Source: Marasmius tenuissimus
Taxonomy: Eukaryota; Basidiomycota; Agaricomycetes; Agaricales; Marasmiaceae
DNA: 64,000 nt
Assembly (NCBI GenBank): GCA_029532415.1
Contig: JAQOTA010000060.1
Span: 4,553,692-4,617,691 of the forward strand
Direction: 5' to 3'
The translations under genes and the position numbers were made by a program. This document shows positions 38,356 through 48,530 of this stretch, in pieces; positions within the stretch are counted from its first letter, which is position 1, and each line of letters opens with the position of its first letter. The notes beneath the pieces are model-generated. The model ran no database searches. It had not been told where the DNA came from and saw only the letters and a program-made list of their open reading frames with translations.

Positions 38356-39153
38356 TCAAGTGGACAAATAGAATTCAAGTCCAAGGTGATCTCTGAATCG
38401 TAAGAACTTCTCATGTCCAAGATTCTTCGTAAACATGTCTGCGAGATTATAGACTCCTTCAATAAAGAACAATTCAACTTTGCCATCTTCAACACACGAT
38501 CGAATATAATGATATCGAATATCGATGTGTTTGGTTCGACGTTCTTGAACCGGATTAGATGCAATGAAGATAGAGCCCTGATTGTCTCTGCAGATTGGAA
38601 TAGGACCTAAGTTGATTCCAAGTTCAGAGAGTAGCGATCTTATCCAGGAAGCTTGACGACTGCAATCCGACAGTGCCATATACTCAGCCTCAGTGGAAGA
38701 AAGAGCTACAGTCTTCTGGGCGTGTGATTGCCACGAGAAGATGCCGCCTGCTAACTTAAAGAAGTAGCCAGTGATTGAACGGCGTTTAATAGGATCGGCA
38801 GCCCAATCCGAGTCTGTGAACGCAAGAAGACCTCCATCAGAGTCACCATTGTAGATGAGTGAATAATCTGATGTGCCAGCTAGATAGCAGCAGATGTATA
38901 GTGCTTTATCAAGGTGTTCCTTTGTTGGATTAGAAGAGAACTGGGAAAGCTTTGTAACTGCATAGGCAATATCAGGACGTGTGCCCAACATAATGTACAG
39001 AAGGGACCCAATCACAGACTGGAACTTGGAGCAAATGGCAGGATTGACTGGACCATTGTTGGGAGTTGGCACATAGCCAGCAGGTAAGGGCGTAGGAGCA
39101 CCTTTCGCATTCTGCATCCCAAAACGCTCAAGGACTTTCTTCAGATAATCCTT
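38356..39153 (-). pseudogene. Copia RT C-terminus and RNase H, downstream of a stop
   Basis: An open stretch of about 265 codons after the TAG at 39154-39156. It contains the conserved tail of the reverse transcriptase (GSLLYIMLGTRPDIAYAV) and an RNase H domain with LLAFTDSDWAAD, SSTEAEYMALS and CRDNQGSI (the acidic active-site motifs), then HIDIRYHYIR near the end. It would follow directly on the upstream polyprotein if not for the frameshift and stop. A trace of the connecting segment remains between 39154 and 39200. Confidence 0.9.
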
Positions 39154-39191
39154 CTAGTCAATCATGATCTTATTGCCTTCGCGACGAATGC

Positions 39192-42100
39192 TCATGCGGA
39201 GAAACTCACTTTGCCCATATCACGGCATTCCCATCGAGCCATGAACTCGGCTTTCTTGTCAACAAAAGCTTTGTTAGGACCCATGAAGAGTGCATCGTCA
39301 ATGTATATGATCGCATACACAACTTCACCACTCTTCGGATCTTTACAGATGAAGAGTCCAGCATCAGAAGTCAGGCGTTTGAAGCCTAGTACTTCCATAG
39401 ACGAGCTGAGGGTTCGCCACCACTCAAGGGCAGCTTGCTTCAGTCCATATAATGCACGACGCAGGCGTAGTACCTTACGTTCTTGGCCCTTGACTTTGAA
39501 GCCTTCAGGTTGTTCCATGTAAATCTCCTCAACAAGATCGCCATAAAGGAAGGCATTCTTAACATCAACAGAAGTGATGTACCAGTTTTTGAGAGCTGTG
39601 AGAGCAAGCATCATACGAACAGTCTCATAACGAACAACTGGTGAGAAGATCTCATCAAAGTCTACACCTTCAACCTGAAAGAAACCCTTGGCAACAAGTC
39701 TCGCTTTCTTGCGACCATTCGACTTAACGTCGAAGACCCATCTATTTCTGATGGCTTTGCGACCTTTAGGCAAGTCACAGAGTTCAAAGACCTTGCGCTT
39801 ATGAAGTGCCTCAAGTTCTTTGTGGCAAGCGTTCTTCCATTCCTTCTGTTGCTCAACAGGCAACTTTAGAATATTGCGGAGTGTCCACTCTCTGATATTA
39901 GAGAAATTAGGAGTATCGGACGTTGGAAGCGAATCGTGAACTGGAACGGCATTGTTCAGCAGGTAAATCACGAATCCTACTCCCCCTTCTTGGGTAAGTC
40001 TTTCAACTACGCTTTCTTCCTCATGCGACTCAGTGCTTCCACTGGGTTCTGGAGCAGGCGGAGGTGGAAGTGGACCAGGAATCCCCTTTTTATCACCTTT
40101 GCCTTTCCTAGAATGCAAAGAGCTAGGAAGATCAACTGGATGCGAAGGTTCTTTGTCTCCAGTGACGTTTCTCCAAATATTCTTATTCTCTAAGTCGCGA
40201 ATAATGTCTGAGGGTTTATTTGGGTTCCGCTTTTCCCCAAATATATTACCAGGTTGTGTTGTACCCTTCCGCTGCCTTGAAGACCAGCGTGGACCATCCG
40301 CTGCTGGTGCAGGCGGAGGAACGGCGGGTTTGCCTGGAGGCATCGGAGGACCAGATTGAGGGAGTGGCACATCCCCTGACGCAGGGCCACCTGCAGGTTC
40401 GTCAACCTGAGGTTCTGATCTCTTAGAAGGTTTGGAGCGACGTCTGAGATCTGGGAACGGAGTATTGTCCCATCTGTCATCGGAGTCTTCATCTTCCGAA
40501 GGAATGTTGGGATTTTCACCCAAAGTAAATGGTTCACTACCGACAGGTGTGAAGCCACGAGTTTTGGCATCAGGACACTTATTGTATAGCATCTCATCGA
40601 ACAGTGCAGTGCTACCTTTGAATACGGAATTATTGCTTCGCATGAACAGGAAGCCTTTCATCCCATCTTGGTAGCCAATGAAAGTCATTAACTCACTGCG
40701 AGGAGCGAGTTTATTCTTCCTACGATCTTCAGGAATGAAGATGTAGGCTGCACAACCCATAACTCGGAGATGTGAAACATCAGGTGCTTCGCCGTAAAGC
40801 ATTTCAAACGGAGTTCGCCAGCTCAAACGTTGCACGGGAGTGCGGTTGTAGAGGTGGACGGCGTGCACATGGCAAAATTCCCACCAGGACTGAGGCATGC
40901 AAGCTTCAAAGCGAAGAGCTTCAGACTTCTCATGAATAGTCCTGTTGAATCGTTCAGCACAACCGTTTTGTTGTGGTGTATACGGTATGCTTTGATCCCT
41001 TTGGATCCCATACTCTTTTAGTACTGCATCAAACTTATCTCCTTTGTACTCTCCCCCTTCATCGGACATCCAGGTCTTGACAACAGCATTGAATTGCGTC
41101 TTGACCATAGTAAGGAAGTCCCTCAAAGCGGGTACTGCTTCATCTTTTGTCTTGAGCTTGGAGGTCCAAACGTAGGACGTGCAGTCATTGAGAAAAGAGA
41201 TGTAGTACTTGTACCGGTGATACGATTCAGCAGGGTACAACTTCAAATCCGAATGTATGCGTTCAAATGGTTTAGAAGCTCTAGTAGTAGAGTTGGGGAA
41301 CGATTTCTCATGCATCTTGCCTTCAGCACAACCACGACACAGAAGTGTCTTCTTAGTAGGCATCTTAAGGTCAAGTGGGAAACCTTGCGTATGTTTCCGA
41401 GCTTTATTTAGGGCTTTATCAGATGGATGCCCAAAGTGTCTGTGCTCAATATCGTAGTCAACATTATAAACGACCAACTTGGCCATTAAAGACTCAGCAG
41501 ATGCTTTCCGTGAGTGAACCCAATAAATGGTTTGACCAGGCATATGAGGGTAGGAAACAAGCGACTGCCATCGCTGTGATGAGTAGAAGGCTAACTTCTT
41601 CGCATTTCCACGAATTGATAGACCATCTTGAAGGAACTCTCCCATTGATAGTAGATGTATGTCCAATTGAGATATGTAATAGACAGGGTAGAGACACGAA
41701 ACGCGCTCAGTGAGTTTCCCATCATGTCCTTCGATGTTATGCTTAATGAAGACAGTGCCTTTACCCTTGATCTGTATAGGGTTGCCCTTATTCGCAGTAT
41801 TTACAATAGGACCATCAAGCAATTCATATTCAGCGAAATCATCCAAATCATTCGTGAAATGAGAGGAGGCACCAGAATCAAGGAGCCAACCCTGTGTGTT
41901 GTTCACACTTTTCTTTCCCTTACATTGAGTACATCCCACAAAGTGGGTCGAAATAGCATTGCAAAATTTTACAAGTGATACCAGATCACTACAACTACTG
42001 CACGCACTACTGATACCAACTAGTTGAGAGCAGTGCTGTAGGTTTGCATCAGCTTGGGAAAGCAGGTCAAGGTATGGTACTTGCCTGTCATCATGGAACG

Positions 42101-42986
42101 ATCCAAGAGAGATGTCATCCGGGACATCCTCTACTCCTGCAGCTTTGGCAATGTTGTTGTCAACATCATTACTGAATAGAGAAGTCATATCATCCATACC
42201 ATTGTCAGATCCCCAGTCCATCTCTACATCTTCATCAGAATCAACGCTGCGAGAGCATTTAGAAGGAGTAGGAGAAGGACGTCTGGTTCCTTCATCTTCT
42301 GAATCGTCCTCCAGAACTTGCTTGGACGAGGAACCAGGCTTCGAGATACAATCCTGGAGCAAACGATTGGCGGCGGACATGACGATCTGTTTGAACAGTT
42401 TGAGATGCTGCGCCATCTTAGGGACACCAAGTCTGTCAGCAAGTGAACGTGCTTCACGTACATCATCAAATACTGACTCAGATGGCTTGAAGCCAGTGAA
42501 GGACTGCATGGCAGCCAGATTCTTCTTGACAGCGGGAGCGACAGTGCTGTCACAAGACTTGTCCCAGTGACCAGTGAAGTGCACTGGGGGCGGAGATCCT
42601 CTAGCACGGCTAGGAGGGGCGCTGGCAATCTCAGCACGCAAGGAGTTGTTGACTGCGTTCAATGCAATATGTTCCCTGCGGTCAGTGATTGAGGAGTAAG
42701 GACGGACAGGAGGAGGGGAAGCAACGACAGATGCATAGGACACAAGATGGGAGTGACCATGAGACCGATTGTTACCGCTGTTACTGCCGCCGTTGCCGGG
42801 ACCCTGGTGCTGGTTGATACCACCGCGAGTACCATGCTGCTGCTGCTTCTTCTTCTTACCCTTGTTCTGGTTCGAAGAGGGGCATTGTTGCTGCTGCTGC
42901 TGTGGTGGGCGAGTGTTGGTCTGCTGCTGATACCCACACTGCTGACGTTGCTGCTGCGGGCGCTGCTGCTGACCGAACGATGGTTC
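39192..42986 (-). pseudogene. Copia gag C-terminus/pol: protease, integrase, reverse transcriptase
   Basis: An open frame of about 1,260 codons; numbering below counts from the first in-frame start-like codon at 42743. The N-terminal part is Gln-rich and basic, encoded by CAG-type repeats at 42880-42970. The protease motif LLDSGASSHFTND is near 287-299. The integrase zinc-binding H-x3-H-C-x2-C region lies near 430-475. Its catalytic core has HSDLK near 495, SDEGGEY near 560 and QNGCAERFNRT near 595. The reverse transcriptase has VDVKNAFLYGDL and the catalytic box YIDDALF near 1150. It ends prematurely at 39192-39194 after a frameshift in the GKVSEF-type junction. No canonical CCHC zinc knuckle is visible in the gag part. 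Confidence 0.95.
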
Positions 42987-43238
42987 TCAATTACCAGCAC
43001 ACTTCACTGCAGAGAGGCAGTTGGCGAGCTGCGGGTTCTGGCATTCGTACTCGACCATGATCGCATCATGAACCTTGGAGACGGTGATGCAATCTTCATC
43101 CTCAGGATCCCTGACATAGTCATGAAGGGATTTGGATAAGGTGGCGTCCCATTCAGGAGGAATTGCGGCAATGAGCAAGAGGGATTTGATCAACTCGGGG
43201 AGAACCACTCCTACCTCGGAGAGTCGTTCGATGTAGGA
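42987..43238 (-). pseudogene. Copia gag middle segment between two stops
   Basis: Same reading frame as the flanking segments. It carries LPELIKSLLLIAAIPPEWD and HDYVRDPEDED, typical of the Copia gag (UBN2-like) fold. It is bounded by TAG at 43239-43241 and TGA at 42987-42989. Confidence 0.85.
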
Positions 43239-43697
43239 CTAGAACTTGGCGATGCCGGCTTGGGGATGAGAGGTGGTAAGTCTGAAAGAGACGAGTTTAA
43301 CAAAGTCGCCATAGATGGCAGACAAAGTGGGCTCGCCGTAGGTGAGGTTCAGCTGTTCCCAAGCTTTTTCGGCGTTCATGTCCTTAATTGGATCCAAGAC
43401 CTCCTTGATGGTGGTGATCTGGATGATTCCCATGAGCTGGAGATCTTCCTTGTCCCAAGCAAGACTTTCCTTGACCCAGGCAGTGTGCTCCTCAGGAGGA
43501 ACGGTGGCACAGGTAACGGGAGTAACCCCTGCGGGGCTAGTCACAGTGCCAAGGGGCATGGAGGGACGTGGTTCTTGGCCAGTGAGATGACCATAAAGAC
43601 CTTGGGTCTTACACACAGCTTCCATCTCGCTGTAGTAGGTCTGTTTAAAGTTGGTGCCGTCGAAGCGACCAGAGAAGTATTTCTTAACGTCAAACAT
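43239..43697 (-). pseudogene. Copia gag N-terminal segment
   Basis: Starts at ATG 43697 (MFDVKKYFSGRFDGTNF), a typical Copia gag opening in which the FDGTNF-type motif is followed by a Trp or Tyr. It runs 152 codons to a TAG that interrupts the frame. NLTYGEPTLSAIYGDFVKLV is near the end. Confidence 0.88.
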
Positions 43698-43984
43698 GGT
43701 AGTAAGAGGTTGAGAGTTTGGTGTTGGATCTAGAAAAGACAGCATCAGCATGTGTCTAATCAACACAGGGAGCAGCCATCAAGGTGCTATGCTCAACAAG
43801 GAGCATTGGATCCTTGAGATCCGATGTCGTCGAAGGACGTACATCAATGCCATAGATTGAGCACTCAATTAAGAGGTTGATAGCAACATGCAGGTCTAGC
43901 CTAGCTAGCCGATGACAGCAGCCTAGGGGCGCTCGTCGCTGACAGCAGCCATCAAGGCGCTCATCATTGTAGTCGGGCTAACCA

Positions 43985-43996
43985 GGGCCCATAACC
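43985..43996 (-). promoter_or_regulatory. Copia primer-binding site
   Basis: Immediately inside the 5' LTR, on the element's strand, is GGTTATGGGCCC. It is complementary to the anticodon arm of eukaryotic initiator tRNA-Met (GGGCCCATAACC). This indicates priming from a half-tRNA rather than from the 3' CCA end, as known for Drosophila copia. Confidence 0.8.
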
Positions 43997-44307
43997 TGAT
44001 GAGCCGGCATGACGCCTAGCGCAGAGGACTACAACATGACTACACTACTACTTACCAGAGAGGAGTTTAGAGAGATAGAGGCAAGACGTAGAAGCTCAAG
44101 CACACTATTGATTCAAGTATAGAACTACGAGCTTATATACATGTAGAGACACTAGTAAATACCATATAAGGACGACAATAGAAAATGTACATATGATCAT
44201 AAGTAGAAATGATAAATGGAACAATAGTCCCACATAATATGACGACAGGAAGTATGAACCGGGACTTCGGATATACCGGAATCTAATTATAGTCCACGGA
44301 TTCAACA
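43997..44307 (-). repeat. 5' LTR of the Copia element
   Basis: 311 bp; partner of 38003-38313. Upstream of gag in the element's orientation, so it would hold the promoter. Confidence 0.95.
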
Positions 44308-44312
44308 GTAGT
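44308..44312 (+). repeat. Target-site duplication GTAGT (right)
   Basis: Direct copy of 37998-38002 at the right edge of the element. Confidence 0.9.
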
Positions 44313-45762
44313 TTATATACTGTACAGAAGTAGGTAGAGAATACGAGAGAACAGGAAAGAATATACTACGCATGATGTAGGTCCAACTGTGCATGATGTA
44401 TGTAGGAGTAAGTACAATCACAGAGGTAAAGGGTTATGGAGCTACATGTGTAAGACTGGGCAAAGGGGAATGATATCATACAATGACGGAAGCACAGCAG
44501 AATCCAGCAGGTACTACAAGTGGCCAATCTGAGGTTGCCATACTGGAATATTGACTCGTGCGGCAAAGACGCGAGAGTCCGAGTTTCTCTCAGAGTATCT
44601 GGACCACGACACTGCAAAGTCTGCTGGTCTGTACGTGAAAATCATTACTCATAACCTCCGCCGTGTTTCTCCCGAATTAATCTCCCAATCAGATGGATAT
44701 TTAGCTTAACGTCTACCTGCATGAAGTACGACTATTACTAGCTCTCTGCTCTGTTACTGACGGCTCCTCTCATCAATAGCACGCTTGCAGATGTGATGCT
44801 TGTGAGCACTATTATATTGAGCGAAATGTGTTGCGGCTCTGACAGTTTATCCCTTAGATTCATCGATGCTATGTTCTTTGGGGATCTCGCAAGACCGTGC
44901 TGCTAGCTCTCGGGATCATTGCCTTCATACTTAATGGTATGTATACACAACTCTAGATGTCAGGCTCGGCACTGATGAGCGGCCCGTCATTAAATCAGCT
45001 TTATCGTTTACAACTGGAACCATGATCTCTATCGGAGCGTCCAATCACAACCTGATTCATGCGTACTATGTGGGGATGGATATGGACAACGCAGTCTCAA
45101 TAGCTATTGCGGTGTTCAATGGAGTTTTGTCGGGATTGACCGGTGAGCTCTCATAATTATGTCCGGAGTAATTGAATACTGATACCTTCATACTGTGAAC
45201 TAATAAGCCGGGCGAATTTGGTGAACTAGCCATGAAGCACGACAACAGATGGGAGAACAAGTGAATTCAAAATACAAGGCGATTGTAGCTGCTATGTACG
45301 TTATATTCATGGTCCCACACTTTCCTTGATCGCTGAGAGGCTCAACCCGTTTTTATTTTCCCTCTTTCAAAGTCTCGAGTCGGGGATGTTGTATCCCGTG
45401 ACGATGATAACGGCAATTGCAATACGTTTTACACTAGATACAGACTTTGAGGGAACCGTTCCAATTGATCTCACTCCTGTTACGGCTCTCTTTTCAGTGA
45501 GTTCAATCATCGCCAATCAATCAAGGCCTGATATTGATTCAACTTTCATCTACTCGCTGCGCAGGGCCTGGCTCCTACACTAATAATTGTACGTGTCGCG
45601 TATGGGAAGTCTGTGGAAAGCATTCATCAGCAAACAGTGTCAATGCGGTTCGCCGAACGCACATTCCAGAACCGGACGGATACCAGTGGACTACGAGCGA
45701 CAGTGGATCTTCGCTCTCAGCATTACGACGACTACCTCGAGAATCGCATACGAAAACCGTAA

Positions 45763-47279
45763 AGAACGAGGGACGGAGCTTGGGTGGCATCAGTGATAAG
45801 CAAGACTCCGGACTTCACAAATCGTAGCCAATTTTATGGTTCCTTTCCGACTCTCTCTTGTTTTTCGGTTTGATGCCTTCGCTCGTCGTGGTCTTTCACA
45901 TTTATACAGTACTCTAATTCTTCAGCCTGTCCTGAACGAATATGGTCTTTACTTAATGGATGCCTTGATCGGCCGAATACCACCACGTCGATTGATCTTA
46001 TCCCTCATCTATCTCCAAGCCTTCGTGTCACAGAACGCAATCTCATCCTAAATTATCAGGTGAACCCGCAACCCGCTCGCTGTTAGGGCGGAAGGTTCCA
46101 AGAACTTGCCCTGCAGAGGACGACTCAAAGAATCACGACTTGCTCAAACCTTCCACACTAAGCCACCAGCAAAGATACGCGGGGCGTGGAACTTTTGAAG
46201 GTCTGAGCTTTGATCCTTTCGGGTTCATTCGTGTTTACTTCGTTACCCAGATTGACCTGAATAGATCAACTATAGCTCCACTGACCCGTCGTAAATTTGG
46301 CCCGCTAACAAAAATGTCCACAGACTTGTCTTGATACTCGTGATCCCCACCCATGCAACCAAAACCTTAATACCTGATCTATCCGATAACCTCTCGCCTG
46401 CAAGATACCAAATCAATGCACCCAGTGTTTTGTACACCTCTTTGGTCTAGATGCGAGACTCATCTGGATTTTTGGGACTAGAGTGCAATTCAAAACGGAG
46501 GGGCCAAAAAGGACTTTTTCTCGCTCAAACAGCGGTCTCTGAGTTTTGAGTTAATGTACTGTAAAGACAAAAGGAGAACGGCCATGGCCTATTCCTCATC
46601 CATACTCGGGGCTCGTTTGGTCCTGGCTGTGGTCTACTTTCGTTCGCGCCATTTCCTGGATCGTCAAAGCTGAGGCCCGCTACACCTCGCCAAGAGGAGG
46701 CGCTGAATGTGGGTGGACATCCTGGCTTAATATTTAGATAGTCGCAACGACTTTGGAGTCTAATTTTGAGGGCAGCAGTGAGCACGAACCATACGTGCCT
46801 CAAGATCTGTTGACTTAAATGTTTTGTTCCCCGTAGCAAGGCTCGCCGTGTATTGTCGTCATCGTCTTAACACGATTTATTTGTGAGAATAGCGACGAAT
46901 TATATCAATACCGCAGGGCCTTACCCTTATGACAATCCACACCCATTTTCATGTTTCCTATTTAGGGACAGTGAAGCGCGTGGGTCGGGAGCAGCCCTCG
47001 CCTTGTCTTAGGATAGATTACAGAATTTTGAAAGGTAGCTCCAATAGAGTTTTAGATGCTCGAAGGCGTTCGAAGGAGTCTCCCGAGTACATCATTACTT
47101 ACCGAGGTGTGTACTTCTTTATTGGTTCGACGAAGGCTGCCATTAAATGTGCCAGTTATTGCAGCATCGTATATATCTGCCTAGAATGTAGTCTGCGGGA
47201 AAGGGAGATACCTTACTAATGAAGGTCTGACTATAAGTATAACAAACAACGAAGGTGATGATCGACCGCCATAACTCCT
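45763..47279. other. Intergenic between pseudogenes C and D (convergent)
   Basis: C reads right and D reads left, so this is shared 3' flank. Small frames (46140-46334 plus, 46929-47219 plus) have no support. Nothing else is seen. Confidence 0.4.
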
Positions 47280-48530
47280 TCATCTCAAACTCCTCCGGTT
47301 CCTAATCATCTTCTCCTGCTTGTACGTGACCAAATCCGCTTCCATAACCTCTGTTCGGCGGTGGGGACGAATGTTTATGGGCACTCGAATAACACTAGCG
47401 CCGGGTACTGGTTGAGTTTCCCGTTCCGCAAAATGCATGGACACAATCTGCTCGACGCTATCCACTGATCTTCTTTGTGCAACCCTAACAAGAATCAACG
47501 TAGGTACCAGCCTCTGCAAATGAATGATGAGATCTTGGTGACATTTATCTATTTCTGTTTGCTAACAGACGCACCGACATGAGGACCGCAATATGACCAA
47601 GATCGACAGGGATACGGCCCGTGCGGCGCCGGTCTATCACAAAACTGACCAAGTCCGACGCTATCAGGGTGGCTGGGAATAGTGAGCCTGATTCGAGACT
47701 ACACGACGACCGTGAGTTGGCTTGACCGCAATTGGAGACCTGAGGGTGAAAGACGCTTGCACGATGGTGACAATTGCCCTGTATCTCTTCGCACTTGTAC
47801 TCCCACATGGAGTCGTGCTTCCCGGCTGATCCACCAGATCCTTCCAGCTGAGCATTTGCAATCAATGGTTGATCATCTTAGTAGGCATTTGGGTACTTAC
47901 CTGTGAAAAGAGACAGCAAATTGTTGTAGATTGACATGGCTATTGTGACCCCGAAAGTGAGATTACTAGACAGTGCGATCCACTTTATGCTCGAATAAGA
48001 AAGGATGCTTAATATTGTTCCCACCAGGTTCAATCCTGTTGTTGCGTCAAATTGTTTAGTCGCCGGGTGCCTGGAAGCTGCAGTCTCCATACCATTGAGC
48101 ACGATAGCCGCAAATGCCATGATGTACAGCAGCATTCTGTTAGATCCCCAAATGATGTAACAGCGGTGGATCTATGTCATAAAGAGAATGAGCGTCGATG
48201 AAATTGGGAAACGGGGAGGATCACCGACAATCATAACGTCAGCAAAAGCACTATTGGGATTCGAAAGATGTCAGCTTCAAAACAAACCTCAAAAGAAGCA
48301 GGCGCACATCATAATTGTGGCGATTAGAGTGTATGAAGCCTGATTGGTTTGTTAGTCATGTATAATACGTGGAGGAAATAAGGCAAGACTCAAGGGCGAA
48401 CTTACCCTGTAGTAGTCTTCCCGACGTCGTCATGAGCGAGCTGTATGGGGGTTCGCGTGATGCATCCCAAAATGAAGATCAGGGAACGCAAGCGCGAGAA
48501 GATTGGTGTTTGTGCCTATGTTTGCCCAAG
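47280..48530 (-). pseudogene. 7-TM paralog D, 5'-truncated and decayed
   Basis: Family exons 5-10 are recognisable: 48250-48229 (22 nt, AFADVMI), 48171-48093 (79 nt, IHRCYIIWGSNR), 48035-47901, 47847-47763, 47698-47575 (124 nt) and 47513-47280 (VPTLILVRVAQRRSV). Exon 8 has lost one base relative to the paralogs. The normal frame would run into YRAIVTIV, but a GT at 47762-47761 used as donor restores phase while replacing that helix start with DTGQLSPS. Exon 4 is 32 nt, off by one, so upstream phase fails too. An exon 3 remnant (RSLIFILGCITRTP) remains, and exons 1 and 2 are missing, with a 21-base A run at 48625-48645 nearby. Judged non-functional. Confidence 0.75.

Larger units (their letters stand above)
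38003..44307 (-). mobile_element. Ty1/Copia LTR retrotransposon (complete structure, inactivated)
   Basis: A 6,305-bp element bounded by 311-bp LTRs starting TG and ending CA, with a 5-bp duplication GTAGT, a primer-binding site and a purine tract. It reads on the minus strand. Domain order protease, integrase, reverse transcriptase, RNase H is diagnostic of Copia (integrase before RT). The gag-pol frame is interrupted by TAG (43239-43241), TGA (42987-42989), a frameshift near 39200 and TAG (39154-39156), so it cannot make its polyprotein. It sits in intron 3 of gene C in antisense orientation. LTR divergence of 7 in 311 suggests a fairly recent insertion. Confidence 0.96.
37505..45762 (+). 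pseudogene. 7-TM paralog C, interrupted by a Copia element and a nonsense codon
   Basis: Same family as A and B on the opposite strand. Exons: 37505-37591, 37649-37667, 37717-37933, 44705-44725, 44780-44801, 44858-44936, 44999-45142, 45208-45295, 45373-45496, 45565-45762; total 999 nt in consistent phase. Exons 2, 5, 6, 7 and 9 have the canonical 19, 22, 79, 144 and 124 nt. Motifs include IHRCYVLWGSRKT and GLAPTLIIVRVAYGKSV. The 6.3 kb Copia element lies wholly inside intron 3, so it could in principle be spliced out. The second Trp of the RIWW motif is TGA at 45222-45224, which would truncate the protein after about 201 residues and remove the last two helices. Even without Copia, intron 3 would be about 500 nt, far longer than any other intron in the family. 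Probably non-functional. Confidence 0.85.

Noticed and set aside
42747..43139. Leu-rich plus-strand frame of 130 codons
   Set aside because: Produced by the complement of the CAG-type repeats encoding gag glutamines.
43260..43733. 157-codon plus-strand frame opposite gag
   Set aside because: Antisense shadow of the Copia gag frame; no independent support.
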